DNA of 54,917 nucleotides, from positions 1 to 54,917 of the forward strand of contig VGLJ01000031.1 in assembly GCA_016866775.1 (NCBI GenBank), given 5' to 3'. The DNA is from Candidatus Rokuibacteriota bacterium (GTDB taxonomy: Bacteria > Methylomirabilota > Methylomirabilia > Rokubacteriales > CSP1-6). A program made the translations under genes and the position numbers. Under the pieces are notes generated by a model. The model was given only the letters and a program-made list of their open reading frames with translations, had not been told where the DNA came from and did no database searches. This document shows positions 15,901 to 23,507 of this stretch, piece after piece. How positions within the stretch are numbered: position 1 is the first letter of the stretch; each line of letters begins with the position of its first letter.

Positions 15901-17694
15901 CTACCCTTCGCGGTGCCAGTTGGCCAGGTTCCAGAAGTCCGAGTCCCAGCCGCTCTGCTCCACGCGCATGCGGTTCGACACCGCGGCCACGCGCGGGCGG
16001 AACACGACCGGAATGACGACGACGTTCTGGATGACCATCTCGTTCATCTTGATGAAGAGCGCCGCGCGCTTGACGGGGTCGAGCTCGGACTCCGCCGCGC
16101 GGTAGAGCTTGTCGTACTCCTCGTTGCGCCACCGCGTGATGTTGCGCCCCTGCCACTTGTTGTCCTTCGACGCGACCTCCCACGACGTGAACTGGTTCAT
16201 GAACAGCTCGGGGTCGGGCTGCGTCATGGTCGTCGTGTACATCTGGAGGTCGGTGTAGAACTTCGTGTACGTGTCGGGGTTCGCCACGTCGGAGGAGAAG
16301 TACACCGACGCCGTCACCGACTTGAGCTCGAGGTCGATGCCCGCCCGGGCCGCGGCCTGCTTCACGATGGCCTGCGTCTTCTGCCGCGGGGCGTTGATCG
16401 AGGTCTGGTAGAGGAACTTCAGCTTCTTGCCGTCCTTCGCCCGGATGCCGTCGGGCCCCTTCTTCCAGCCCGCCTGCTCCAGGATCTGGTTGGCCTTGTC
16501 GATGTTGAGCTCGTACCTCGTGGCCTTCGACGCGAAGCGCTTCGGCTCGTTCAGGAAGTTCGCGGTGGCGACGCCGGTGCGGCCGTAGATCTGCTCCTGG
16601 ACCGACGCGCGGTCGACCAGGAGGTTGAGCGCCTGCCGCACGGCCGGATCGCTGAGGACCGGATGCGTGGTCTTGATGCTCGAGCGCTCGCCGTCCACGT
16701 CCTTCGTCGGGTCCGTGAAGTTGCACTGGATGTGCTCGATGTTGCCGCCGGCCACGATGTCGGCCTTGCCCTTGCCGCCCTGCTCCATGCGCTTGAGGAT
16801 CTCGTCCTCGACCTGCATGTTCCACGCGTAGTCGAACTCACCGGTCTGGATGACGGCGCGCGCGGCCGAGACCGCGTCGCCGCCGCCCTTCATCTCGATG
16901 GTGTCGAAGAAGGGACGGTTGGGCTGATGGTAGTTCTGGTTGATCTCGCCACGGACGACGTCGCCCGGCTTGAAATCGACGAACTTGTAGGGGCCGGTGC
17001 CGACGGGCTTGAGGTTCGTCGGCGCCTCGCGCGACTTCGCGCCCTTGAAGGGCTCGAACAGGTGCTTCGGGATGATCATGCCGCGCACGCCGACGAACGG
17101 ATCCGCCCAGAACGGCGTCGGCTTGTTGAAGGTGACCTTGATGGTGTGGCTGTCGATCTTGTCGACCTTGATGTCCTTGTAGGTGCCGATCGACACCGAC
17201 GCGGTCGCCGGATCCGCCGCGAACTCCCACGTGAACACGCAGTCGTCGGCGGTGAACGGCTTGCCGTCGTGCCACGCCACGCCCTTCTTCAGCTTCCACG
17301 TGACCGACCGGCCGTCACGCGACACGCCGCCGTTCTGCACGCTCGGGATCTCGGCGGCGAGGATGGCCGTCAGGGTGCCGTCCGGATCCCACGACGCCAG
17401 CGGCTCGTAGAAGATGCGCGAGCCGTCCTGGTCCTTCGTGCCGACCGCGAAGTGCGGGTTGAGCAGCGTCGCGCCCTGCCACCACAGCGTTCTGAGCGCG
17501 CCGCCGCCGCCCCGCTTGGTCGGCTTGTACGCGAGCTTCCCGGCCTGCGCGTGCGCGACACCGGCCGAGGCGAGCATCTGACCCGCGAGCGGTGCCGTGA
17601 GACCGAGGCCGATCATCGTCTGGACGAACGCGCGGCGGCCCAGCCGGCCCGCCTTCACGTCGTCGATGAGATTCCTGAGGTCTTTCTCGTCCAT
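15901..17694 (-). CDS. ABC transporter substrate-binding protein, peptide/nickel (family 5) type, copy 2
   Basis: 597 aa, closely related along its length to the protein at 12099-13892. Tat-type signal GRLGRRAFVQTMIGLGLTAP ending near ASAGVAHA; SBP_bac_5 motifs KKGVAWHDGKPFTADDCVF, GTGPYKFVDFKPGD and DRASVQEQIYGRTG. First gene of the leftward operon, with GGAGG upstream of its ATG at 17694. Two binding proteins for one permease pair suggest distinct ligands, or a recent duplication placed at both ends of the operon. The IS1380-type element lies about 100 bp upstream, where the promoter would be expected. Confidence 0.9.
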   Translation of the reverse strand: MDEKDLRNLIDDVKAGRLGRRAFVQTMIGLGLTAPLAGQMLASAGVAHAQAGKLAYKPTKRGGGGALRTLWWQGATLLNPHFAVGTKDQDGSRIFYEPLASWDPDGTLTAILAAEIPSVQNGGVSRDGRSVTWKLKKGVAWHDGKPFTADDCVFTWEFAADPATASVSIGTYKDIKVDKIDSHTIKVTFNKPTPFWADPFVGVRGMIIPKHLFEPFKGAKSREAPTNLKPVGTGPYKFVDFKPGDVVRGEINQNYHQPNRPFFDTIEMKGGGDAVSAARAVIQTGEFDYAWNMQVEDEILKRMEQGGKGKADIVAGGNIEHIQCNFTDPTKDVDGERSSIKTTHPVLSDPAVRQALNLLVDRASVQEQIYGRTGVATANFLNEPKRFASKATRYELNIDKANQILEQAGWKKGPDGIRAKDGKKLKFLYQTSINAPRQKTQAIVKQAAARAGIDLELKSVTASVYFSSDVANPDTYTKFYTDLQMYTTTMTQPDPELFMNQFTSWEVASKDNKWQGRNITRWRNEEYDKLYRAAESELDPVKRAALFIKMNEMVIQNVVVIPVVFRPRVAAVSNRMRVEQSGWDSDFWNLANWHREG

Positions 17695-17790
17695 TCCTGC
17701 CTCCTGGAGGAGTTAGCCTGCTTCATTCATGAACGTACACGCACATGGGCACGGCCGGGCCAATCCTGGCCCCAGCGTGGCGTTCTAGGG

Positions 17791-19401
17791 TCGGCAGATG
17801 ATTTTCGGGCGAAGATTCGATGAGCACGCGACCCCGACGCATCGCAAAGCGCGGAGCGGGACACTGCAGAGGCACCGCCAGTGATACGCCGGCCCGGGTC
17901 ACGCGGCGCGGGGCGTCGCCGGCGAACGCTACGTGGCACCGACGGCGCGCGCGAGGTGTCGCCACGTGGTCAGCCACGGAAAGGTCTGCGGCAAGTGCAC
18001 GACGATCCGCCGGGCCGAACGCTCGACCCACGCCGCGAGCTTGATCAGCCGCTCGCGCAGCGTCGTGACCTGCGCGTCGGCGCAGGCGGTCTTCCCCGCG
18101 CGGCGCCGCAGCTCCTGAAACAGGATGTAGGCGGCCAGCGCGAGCAGGACCCGAAACTGGTTGGCCAGGAATCGCGAACACCTGGTGCGGTCCATCTCCA
18201 GCCCGTGATGCAGTTCCTTGAGCCGGTTTTCGACGGCGCCCCGCTGGCAGTACACCTCGTAGACCGCCTGCGGCCGGGTGGTCAGATTGGTCACCACGAA
18301 CCGCGGATTGTTCTTGGGCGCGCGCCCCGGATGCCGGACGACCTCGGCCTTGAAGATGACGCGCCGCTTGCGCGTCCACGTCTGGGCGGCGTAGCGCGTC
18401 TCGCCATACAGATGCGCGGTCTCGCCCGTCTGGCGCGAGAGCACGCGGGCGCGGCCCATCAGCCGCCGCGCGCGCTTCTCCCAGCGCCGGGTGCTCGCCA
18501 TGGCCACGACGTACTCGACGCCTTCGCGCTCCAGGAACGTGACCAGCTTGGCGCTGGCAAAGCCCCCGTCCAGGCGCACGCGGAAGCTCGCCGCCGGAAA
18601 GGCCACGCGCAGCTTGCGCAGCAGGGCCCGCAGGATCCCGCGGGCGCCCAGGCCGGCCGGCGCTTTGCCGGGACGCAGCACCGCGGCCACGGCAAACTGC
18701 GCCGGTTCGTCGTTGAAGGTCACCGTGGCCACGATCGGCAGATAGCACCAGGTATCGTAGTGGCCGTTGAAGAAGGCGAACTCCTGCTGGCCGTGGGTGG
18801 GGTCGTCGGTGGGATCCAGATCGAGCGTAATCCGCGTGGCGCGCCCGTGCAGGCGCCGCCGCTGCTGCGCGATCGCGGTGTCGGCCAGCACGTGGGTCAT
18901 GGCCCGCAGCTCCCGCGCGCTCACGACGTTCTCGAAGCGCGACAGCGTGGGCTGGGAGGCCAGGCCGAGCCCCGAGATCGGATCGCGTCCGAGCACCAAT
19001 TTGTGGATGGGATCGTGGACCAGCCGGGCGGCGTCGTTGCAGTCGGCGTAGCCGCCGCACAGCCCGAAGATCCGTTGCTGCAGCAACTCGATCGTCTCGT
19101 GCAGGACCTTGCCCGGCTGGCGCGCGTCGTCGAGGCAGGCCGCCAACCGGGCCGTCAAGCCCAGCTGGGTGTCCAGGGCTTTCCCCAGCAACACGCCGCC
19201 GTCCGTGCTGGCGTCGGGCTGGTCGCAGCGGGCGACGACCGGCTTCACAAACCCATCGCGCGGGAACGTGACCTGCGCTATACAGTCTGTGGCCATCGAG
19301 CCTCCTCGCGCCGGTGTGATGAAGCGTCTCGTCACCGCATTCATAGCACCTGTGCGGGGCTCGGTGGCTCTTCTCTTTCATCTTTCGCGAATTGTCCAGG
19401 T
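17791..19401 (-). mobile_element. IS1380-type insertion sequence (approximate ends)
   Basis: The transposase gene is flanked by non-coding sequence on each side. A possible 5-bp direct repeat TAGGG occurs at 17786-17790 and 19402-19406. Just inside it the right end reads, inward on the minus strand, ACCTGGACAATTCGCGAAAG, while the left end reads TCGGCAGATGATTTTCGGGC; these are only loosely alike, so the terminal inverted repeats are uncertain and the stated ends are a best estimate. The element lies between the ABC operon and the TlpA-like gene. Confidence 0.5.
17929..19344 (-). CDS. IS1380-family transposase
   Basis: 471 aa, or 455 from the internal ATG at 19296 which gives MATDCIAQVTFPRDG. 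DDE-type motifs in order: first Asp in TRITLDLDPTDDPTHG, FNGHYDTWCYLPI, second Asp in RVRLDGGFASAK and a C-terminal YCQRGAVENRLKELHHGLEM (Y-x3-R-x3-E region) with the catalytic Glu. Length and motif spacing are complete, with no frameshift, so it may be active. Catalyses cut-and-paste movement of the surrounding element. Confidence 0.9.
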   Translation of the reverse strand: MNAVTRRFITPARGGSMATDCIAQVTFPRDGFVKPVVARCDQPDASTDGGVLLGKALDTQLGLTARLAACLDDARQPGKVLHETIELLQQRIFGLCGGYADCNDAARLVHDPIHKLVLGRDPISGLGLASQPTLSRFENVVSARELRAMTHVLADTAIAQQRRRLHGRATRITLDLDPTDDPTHGQQEFAFFNGHYDTWCYLPIVATVTFNDEPAQFAVAAVLRPGKAPAGLGARGILRALLRKLRVAFPAASFRVRLDGGFASAKLVTFLEREGVEYVVAMASTRRWEKRARRLMGRARVLSRQTGETAHLYGETRYAAQTWTRKRRVIFKAEVVRHPGRAPKNNPRFVVTNLTTRPQAVYEVYCQRGAVENRLKELHHGLEMDRTRCSRFLANQFRVLLALAAYILFQELRRRAGKTACADAQVTTLRERLIKLAAWVERSARRIVVHLPQTFPWLTTWRHLARAVGAT

Positions 19402-19494
19402 TAGGGCCCTGTCGTGGGCGAAACTATACACGATGGCGGGCGGTTGCATGGCATCGGCGAGGTATACTGCGGCGAGACAACCGACGTCACCCAG

Positions 19495-20190
19495 ATGACC
19501 AGATTCGGGCCCCTGGTGGTCGCTTTCATCCTCGCGCTCGTCGCCGCCGGCGTCGTCGTCTTCGGGGTTTCCTTACATGGGGGGGCCGGGACGGCCCCCC
19601 CAAGCCCCCCCACGCTTCGGGCCGGGAGTGAATCCCGACCCTCCGCGAGTGCCGATGGGCCCCGCGTCGAAGACCAGGCACGGGTCACCGCTTCGAAGGC
19701 GCCGCGGCGCGCGGGGCGCGTGTTGCCGCTCGAGGACGCGTTCCGCGAGCTCGACCTGATCAGGCCCTCGCGGCAGAAGTACGCCGAGGATTTCACGCTG
19801 GCGCTCGCCGACGGCGGGTCGTTCCGCCTGAGCGATCACCGGGGCAAGATGGTGCTGATCAACTTCTGGGCGACGTGGTGTCCGCCGTGCCGCGAGGAGA
19901 TGCCGGCGCTCGAGCGCCTCTATCGCCAGCACAAGGACCATGGGCTCGTGCTCGTCGCCGTGTCGCTCGACGCGGATCCCAAGGTCGTGCCGCCCTACCT
20001 CCGCGCGAGCAAGCTCACGTTTCCCGTCGCGCTCGATCCGAAGGCCGAGGTCGCGAACAGCTACGGCGTGCGCGCGCTCCCGTCGAGCTTCGTGGTCGAC
20101 CGGCAGGGGACGATGACGGCGCTCGCGCTCGGCCCGCGCGCGTGGGACAACGACGCCTCGCACTCGCTCGTCGAAGGACTGAGCCGGTGA
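19495..20190 (+). CDS. TlpA-like membrane-anchored thiol-disulfide oxidoreductase
   Basis: 231 aa from ATG 19495. An N-terminal TM anchor (PLVVAFILALVAAGVVVFGV) is followed by a low-complexity stretch encoded by a family B repeat (about residues 29-53), then a thioredoxin/AhpC-TSA-like domain facing the periplasm: FTLALADGGSFRLSDHRGKM, active site WCPPC, cis-Pro segment ALPSSFVVD. Its stop overlaps the GTG of the CcdA-like gene, matching the usual pairing in which CcdA passes electrons across the membrane to a TlpA/ResA-type reductase for cytochrome c maturation or disulfide reduction. Confidence 0.85.
   Translation: MTRFGPLVVAFILALVAAGVVVFGVSLHGGAGTAPPSPPTLRAGSESRPSASADGPRVEDQARVTASKAPRRAGRVLPLEDAFRELDLIRPSRQKYAEDFTLALADGGSFRLSDHRGKMVLINFWATWCPPCREEMPALERLYRQHKDHGLVLVAVSLDADPKVVPPYLRASKLTFPVALDPKAEVANSYGVRALPSSFVVDRQGTMTALALGPRAWDNDASHSLVEGLSR
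19579..19653 (+). repeat. dispersed double-hairpin repeat, family B, copy 2 (inside a gene)
   Basis: Hairpin GGGGGGGCC (19579-19587)/GGCCCCCCC (19593-19601), AAGCCCCCCCACGCTTCGG, a second hairpin CGGGA/TCCCG around GTGAA, then CCTCCGCGAGTGCC. Same modules as 15813-15884. Here it lies in frame within the TlpA-like gene just after the membrane anchor and is translated as a Gly/Ala/Pro/Ser-rich linker. Confidence 0.75.
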
Positions 20191-21059
20191 CCGAGCCCCT
20201 CGGCGTCGTCGTCGCGTTCACCGCGGGGCTGTTCTCGTTCCTCTCGCCCTGCGTGCTGCCGCTGTTCCCGTCGTACCTGTCGTTCGTCACCGGCATGTCG
20301 GTCGCCGACCTGCAGGCGGATCTCACCGCCGCCGCGCGGCGCCGCGTGCTGCTGCACTCGCTCGCGTTCGTGGTCGGGTTCTCGGTGGTGTTCGTCTCGC
20401 TGGGCGCCTCGTTCAGCGCCGCGGGACAGATCCTGCTCGACTACCGGGAGTGGATCCGCGAGGTGGGTGGAGTCCTCATCGTCGTCTTTGGATTTCTGAT
20501 TGCCGGATTGTTTGGCTGGTTGTGGCGACAATCGATTCCGCTGATCGCGCTGGTCGCCGCTGTCCTTGCGATCGGAGTGGCTGTGCTGGTGTGGCTGACG
20601 GGCCCGCGCGCTTTGCTCTTTGTGCCGGCGCTCGTGATTGCCGCGTGGTTGGCCGATCTCTTCAACCGCGCGCAGCAGGTGCAGCTACGCGAGAAGCCGG
20701 TAGGCTACGCGGGGTCGTTCGTGGTCGGTCTCACGTTCGCGATCGGATGGACCCCATGCGTCGGCCCGATCCTCGGCGCAATCCTTTCCCTCGCGGGCAC
20801 CGCGGAAACGGTCGCTCGTGGCGTTGGCCTGCTCGTCGCGTACTCAGCGGGACTGGGCGTACCGTTCTTGCTGTCCGCGGTAGCGCTTGGCGGGTTCTTG
20901 AAGTTCTTCAGACGCTATCGGCCGTTCATCCCAGTCGTCGAGCGCGCGGCCGGTGTGATCCTCGTGGTCGTCGGCGTGCTCGTGTTCACCAACTTGTATG
21001 TCTCGCTCAATGCGTGGGCGAACGCATTTACCCCCGACTGGCTGTTGAAGCGCTTGTGA
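20187..21059 (+). CDS. CcdA-type cytochrome c biogenesis / thiol-disulfide electron carrier, with extra hydrophobic insert
   Basis: 290 aa, GTG start overlapping the TlpA-like stop. The DsbD transmembrane family pattern is clear: first half FLSPCVLPLFPSYLSF with the redox Cys, second half FAIGWTPCVGPILGAI with its partner Cys. Between the halves (about residues 106-172) is an additional hydrophobic stretch, IPLIALVAAVLAIGVAVLVW and LLFVPALVIAAWLADLF, which ordinary CcdA proteins lack and which looks like two more membrane spans. The DNA for this insert is visibly less GC-rich than its surroundings. Moves reducing equivalents from cytoplasmic thioredoxin to periplasmic TlpA-like proteins. Confidence 0.85.
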   Translation: MTEPLGVVVAFTAGLFSFLSPCVLPLFPSYLSFVTGMSVADLQADLTAAARRRVLLHSLAFVVGFSVVFVSLGASFSAAGQILLDYREWIREVGGVLIVVFGFLIAGLFGWLWRQSIPLIALVAAVLAIGVAVLVWLTGPRALLFVPALVIAAWLADLFNRAQQVQLREKPVGYAGSFVVGLTFAIGWTPCVGPILGAILSLAGTAETVARGVGLLVAYSAGLGVPFLLSAVALGGFLKFFRRYRPFIPVVERAAGVILVVVGVLVFTNLYVSLNAWANAFTPDWLLKRL

Positions 21060-21065
21060 GCGGCG

Positions 21066-21140
21066 GGTTCGAGCGCCGGCTTTGCCGGCGCAACCCGTCC
21101 TGGGGGGAGGCCTCGGAGGGGGCCATCGAGGCCCCCTCCG
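21066..21140 (-). repeat. dispersed double-hairpin repeat, family A, copy 2 (inverted)
   Basis: GGTTCGAGCGCCGGC with hairpin GCGCCGGC (21073-21080)/GCCGGCGC (21084-21091), a GGGGGGAGGCCT spacer and hairpin CGGAGGGGGCC (21114-21124)/GGCCCCCTCCG (21130-21140). It is the reverse complement of the repeat at 8977-9045, with loop and spacer differences. It fills the gap between the CcdA-like gene and thrB, ending 1 nt before the thrB start codon. Confidence 0.75.
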
Positions 21141-21141
21141 A

Positions 21142-22053
21142 ATGAAAGTCCACGTCAGCGTCCCCGCGACGTCCGCGAATCTCGGCCCTGGGTTCGACGC
21201 GCTCGGGCTCGCCGTCAGCCTCTACAACGAGGTGGAAGTGCGCGAGGCCGCGAAGACGACGGTCGCCGTCGAAGGCGAGGGGACGGGCCGTCTGCCCGCG
21301 GGAGACAAGAACGTCGTCGTGCGCGCGCTCCGGCTCGTGTACGACGCGGTCGGCCGCAAGGCGGACGGCTGGACCGTCCGCTGCGTGAACCGCATTCCGC
21401 CGGCGCGCGGACTCGGGTCGAGCGCGGCGGCGTGGGTCGGCGGGCTCGTCGCGGGCAACGCGCTCCTCGGCTCGCCGCTCGATCGCGCGAGGATCCTGCG
21501 GCTCGCCGCGCGCGCGGAGGGTCATCCGGACAACGTCGCGGCCGCGGTGTACGGCGGCCTCACCGTCGCCGGCGGCGAGGGCGAGAGCGTGGTCGCGCTC
21601 AGTCTGCCGGTGCCGCCGTCGCTCGTGTGGGTCGCGCTGATCCCCGACGTCACGAGCTCGACGGCGGAGGCGCGCGCGGTGTTGCCCCCGAAGGTCCCGC
21701 GCGCGGATGCGGTGTTCAACGTGCAGCGAGTCGCCTTGCTCCTTGCGAGCCTTCAGGCCGGACGCGTCGACACGCTCGCCGCAGCGCTCGACGATCGCCT
21801 GCATCAGCCGTATCGACGGCGGCTCTTCCCCTGGATGCCGTCGGTGATCAGCGCCGCGCGCGCGGCGGGCGCGCTCGGGTGCGTGTTGAGTGGCGCGGGC
21901 CCGTCGATCCTCGCGGTCGCGCCCGGAGTCGCCGAGAGCGAGGCGGTCGCGTCGGCGATGGAGAAGGCGCTCTCACGGGCCGGCGTGGGCGGCTCCGCGC
22001 GCGTGCTCGCGGTCGACACGCAGGGCGCCGCCGTGCGCGAGCAGCCCTCGTGA
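21142..22053 (+). CDS. thrB: homoserine kinase
   Basis: 303 aa. A GHMP kinase: N-terminal VSVPATSANLGPGFDALG, ATP-binding loop PPARGLGSSAAAWVGG (about 84-99), EGHPDNVAAAVYGGLT, and the C-terminal LSGAGPSILA glycine motif. It phosphorylates L-homoserine to O-phosphohomoserine on the way to threonine. ATG at 21142 follows the repeat hairpin directly, leaving no Shine-Dalgarno and possibly burying the start. The stop overlaps the GTG of the dCTP deaminase gene (GTGA), so the downstream gene is coupled to it. No other threonine genes are adjacent. Confidence 0.93.
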   Translation: MKVHVSVPATSANLGPGFDALGLAVSLYNEVEVREAAKTTVAVEGEGTGRLPAGDKNVVVRALRLVYDAVGRKADGWTVRCVNRIPPARGLGSSAAAWVGGLVAGNALLGSPLDRARILRLAARAEGHPDNVAAAVYGGLTVAGGEGESVVALSLPVPPSLVWVALIPDVTSSTAEARAVLPPKVPRADAVFNVQRVALLLASLQAGRVDTLAAALDDRLHQPYRRRLFPWMPSVISAARAAGALGCVLSGAGPSILAVAPGVAESEAVASAMEKALSRAGVGGSARVLAVDTQGAAVREQPS

Positions 22054-23189
22054 GCGCGGTGCGCGCGGGCGTCCTGCCGGATCACGCGCTGCGCGCGGCG
22101 GCGCGCGACGGGTGGATCACCGCGAGCACGCCGCTCGCCGACGTGCAGTTCCAGCCCTCGAGCCTCGACCTGCGCCTCGGCGCCGTCGCGTATCAGCTGC
22201 GCGCGAGCTTCCTGCCGTATCGTCAGCCGGTCCAGACGCGCCTCACGCAGAAGGACTTCACCGACGTCGACCTCGTGATCGACGAGCTCTCGCTGGCCTC
22301 CGGCGCCACGTTGCAGCGCGGCTCCGTCTATCTGATCCCGCTGCTGGAGTCGCTCGCGCTGCCGCGCGAAGTGCGCGGGCGCTGCAACCCGAAGAGCACG
22401 ACGGGACGCCTCGACATCTTCACGCGTGTCATCGCGGACGACACCGTGCGCTTCGACGAGATCGACGCGGGCTATCGCGGCCCGCTCTACGTCGAGGTCT
22501 CGCCGCAGTCGTTCCCCGTGCGCGTCTACGCGGGCACGTCGTTGAGCCAGCTCCGGCTCATGGCGGGGGCGACGACGCTGAGCGATACCGCGCTCGAGCG
22601 TCTCTATCGAGAGACGCCGCTGCTGTTCGACGACGACGACCAGCCGATTTCCGCGACCCGCCGGGTGATCAGCGACGGCCTGTGCATGGGCGTCGATCTC
22701 TCCGGGCGGCACACCGACGGCATCATCGGCTACCGCGCGCACGCCAACCCACCGGTCGTCGACCTCAACAAGGTCGGCTTCTACGATCCTCAAGACTTCT
22801 GGGAGCCGATCAAGCGTCCGAACCGCGACGCCTACATCCTCGAAGCGAACCGCTTCTACATCCTCGCGTCGAAGGAGCGGATCCGCGTGCCGCCCCCGTA
22901 TGCCGCCGAGATGGTCGTCTACGACGCCGGCGCGGGCGAGATCCGCACGCACTACGCGGGGTTCTTCGATCCGGGCTTCGGGTTCGGCGCGGGTGCCGTG
23001 CTCGGCACGAAGGTCGTGATGGAAGTGCGCGCGCGCGAGGTGCCGTTCATGGTCTACGACGGACAAACGTCGTTCAAGGTGGGCCTCGAGCGGCTCGCGG
23101 CGCCGCCGGACCGCGTGTACGGGGTGGGCCTGGGGTCGTCCTACCAGCACCAGACCCTCACACTCAGCAAACACTTCCGCCGGCCGTGA
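22050..23189 (+). CDS. dcd: 2'-deoxycytidine 5'-triphosphate deaminase
   Basis: 379 aa, GTG start within the thrB stop. Belongs to the long bacterial dCTP deaminase family, longer than E. coli Dcd (about 190 aa): FQPSSLDLRLGAVAYQLRAS at the N-terminus, VRGRCNPKSTTGRLDIFTRV with the subunit-interface Arg/Ser region, FDEIDAGYRGPLYVEVSPQS containing the catalytic Glu region, and a second related half (YNPKS-like motifs absent). Deaminates dCTP to dUTP for thymidylate synthesis. The pup-like gene follows after 111 bp with its own promoter. Confidence 0.88.
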   Translation: MSAVRAGVLPDHALRAAARDGWITASTPLADVQFQPSSLDLRLGAVAYQLRASFLPYRQPVQTRLTQKDFTDVDLVIDELSLASGATLQRGSVYLIPLLESLALPREVRGRCNPKSTTGRLDIFTRVIADDTVRFDEIDAGYRGPLYVEVSPQSFPVRVYAGTSLSQLRLMAGATTLSDTALERLYRETPLLFDDDDQPISATRRVISDGLCMGVDLSGRHTDGIIGYRAHANPPVVDLNKVGFYDPQDFWEPIKRPNRDAYILEANRFYILASKERIRVPPPYAAEMVVYDAGAGEIRTHYAGFFDPGFGFGAGAVLGTKVVMEVRAREVPFMVYDGQTSFKVGLERLAAPPDRVYGVGLGSSYQHQTLTLSKHFRRP

Positions 23190-23217
23190 ATTCCCTGCGC
23201 GGCCCCGATCTTGCCGG

Positions 23218-23258
23218 GTGCTAATATCACGGTGAGGAACGCCACGCGGAGGCGTTCC
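23218..23258 (+). promoter_or_regulatory. candidate promoter and 5'-leader hairpin of the pup-like gene
   Basis: An extended -10 element TGC-TAATAT (TG at 23219-23220, TAATAT 23222-23227) lies in the dcd-pup gap; a transcript starting near 23234 would begin with the hairpin GGAACGCC (23236-23243)/GGCGTTCC (23251-23258), loop ACGCGGA. No convincing -35 box. The hairpin may stabilise the mRNA or act on translation of the small protein. Confidence 0.4.
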
Positions 23259-23300
23259 GGCTGGACGGCTCACCCGCGGTAGTGCCCGATGGAGGGCAAG

Positions 23301-23504
23301 ATGGCTGAGCAGAAGAGGAAAGAGACCCGCCCGACCAAGCCCGCGGACGGCGCCGGCGACGGCGCGAACGCGAACCCCGAGCTGGCGAAGAAGGGCAAGA
23401 AGATCAAGGAAGACATCGACAAGCTGCTCGACGAGATCGACGACATCCTCGAGGAGAACGCCGAGGAGTTCGTCAAGAGCTACGTCCAGCGGGGCGGCGA
23501 GTAG
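23301..23504 (+). CDS. pup: Pup-like (prokaryotic ubiquitin-like) protein ending in GGE
   Basis: 67 aa from ATG 23301, chosen because GGAGGG lies 4 nt upstream; ATG 23289 lacks a site. A disordered charged N-terminus (MAEQKRKETRPTKPADG) leads to a Pup helix, IDKLLDEIDDILEENAEEFV then KSYVQRGGE. The EENAEEFV and YVQ-GG motifs match actinobacterial Pup closely. C-terminal Glu means it can be ligated by PafA without Dop deamidation. No dop, pafA, mpa or proteasome gene is in the window, so partners lie elsewhere. It is 3 bp upstream of the FmdB gene and may be co-transcribed with it. Confidence 0.88.
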   Translation: MAEQKRKETRPTKPADGAGDGANANPELAKKGKKIKEDIDKLLDEIDDILEENAEEFVKSYVQRGGE

Positions 23505-23507
23505 CCG

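Noticed and set aside
17695-17928. Gene between the first binding-protein gene and the transposase
   Set aside because: Short Arg/Pro-rich frames only; the stretch is upstream region of the ABC operon plus the left end of the IS element.
17881-19404. 507-codon plus-strand frame over the IS element
   Set aside because: Antisense to an intact IS1380-type transposase; translation has no recognisable motif.
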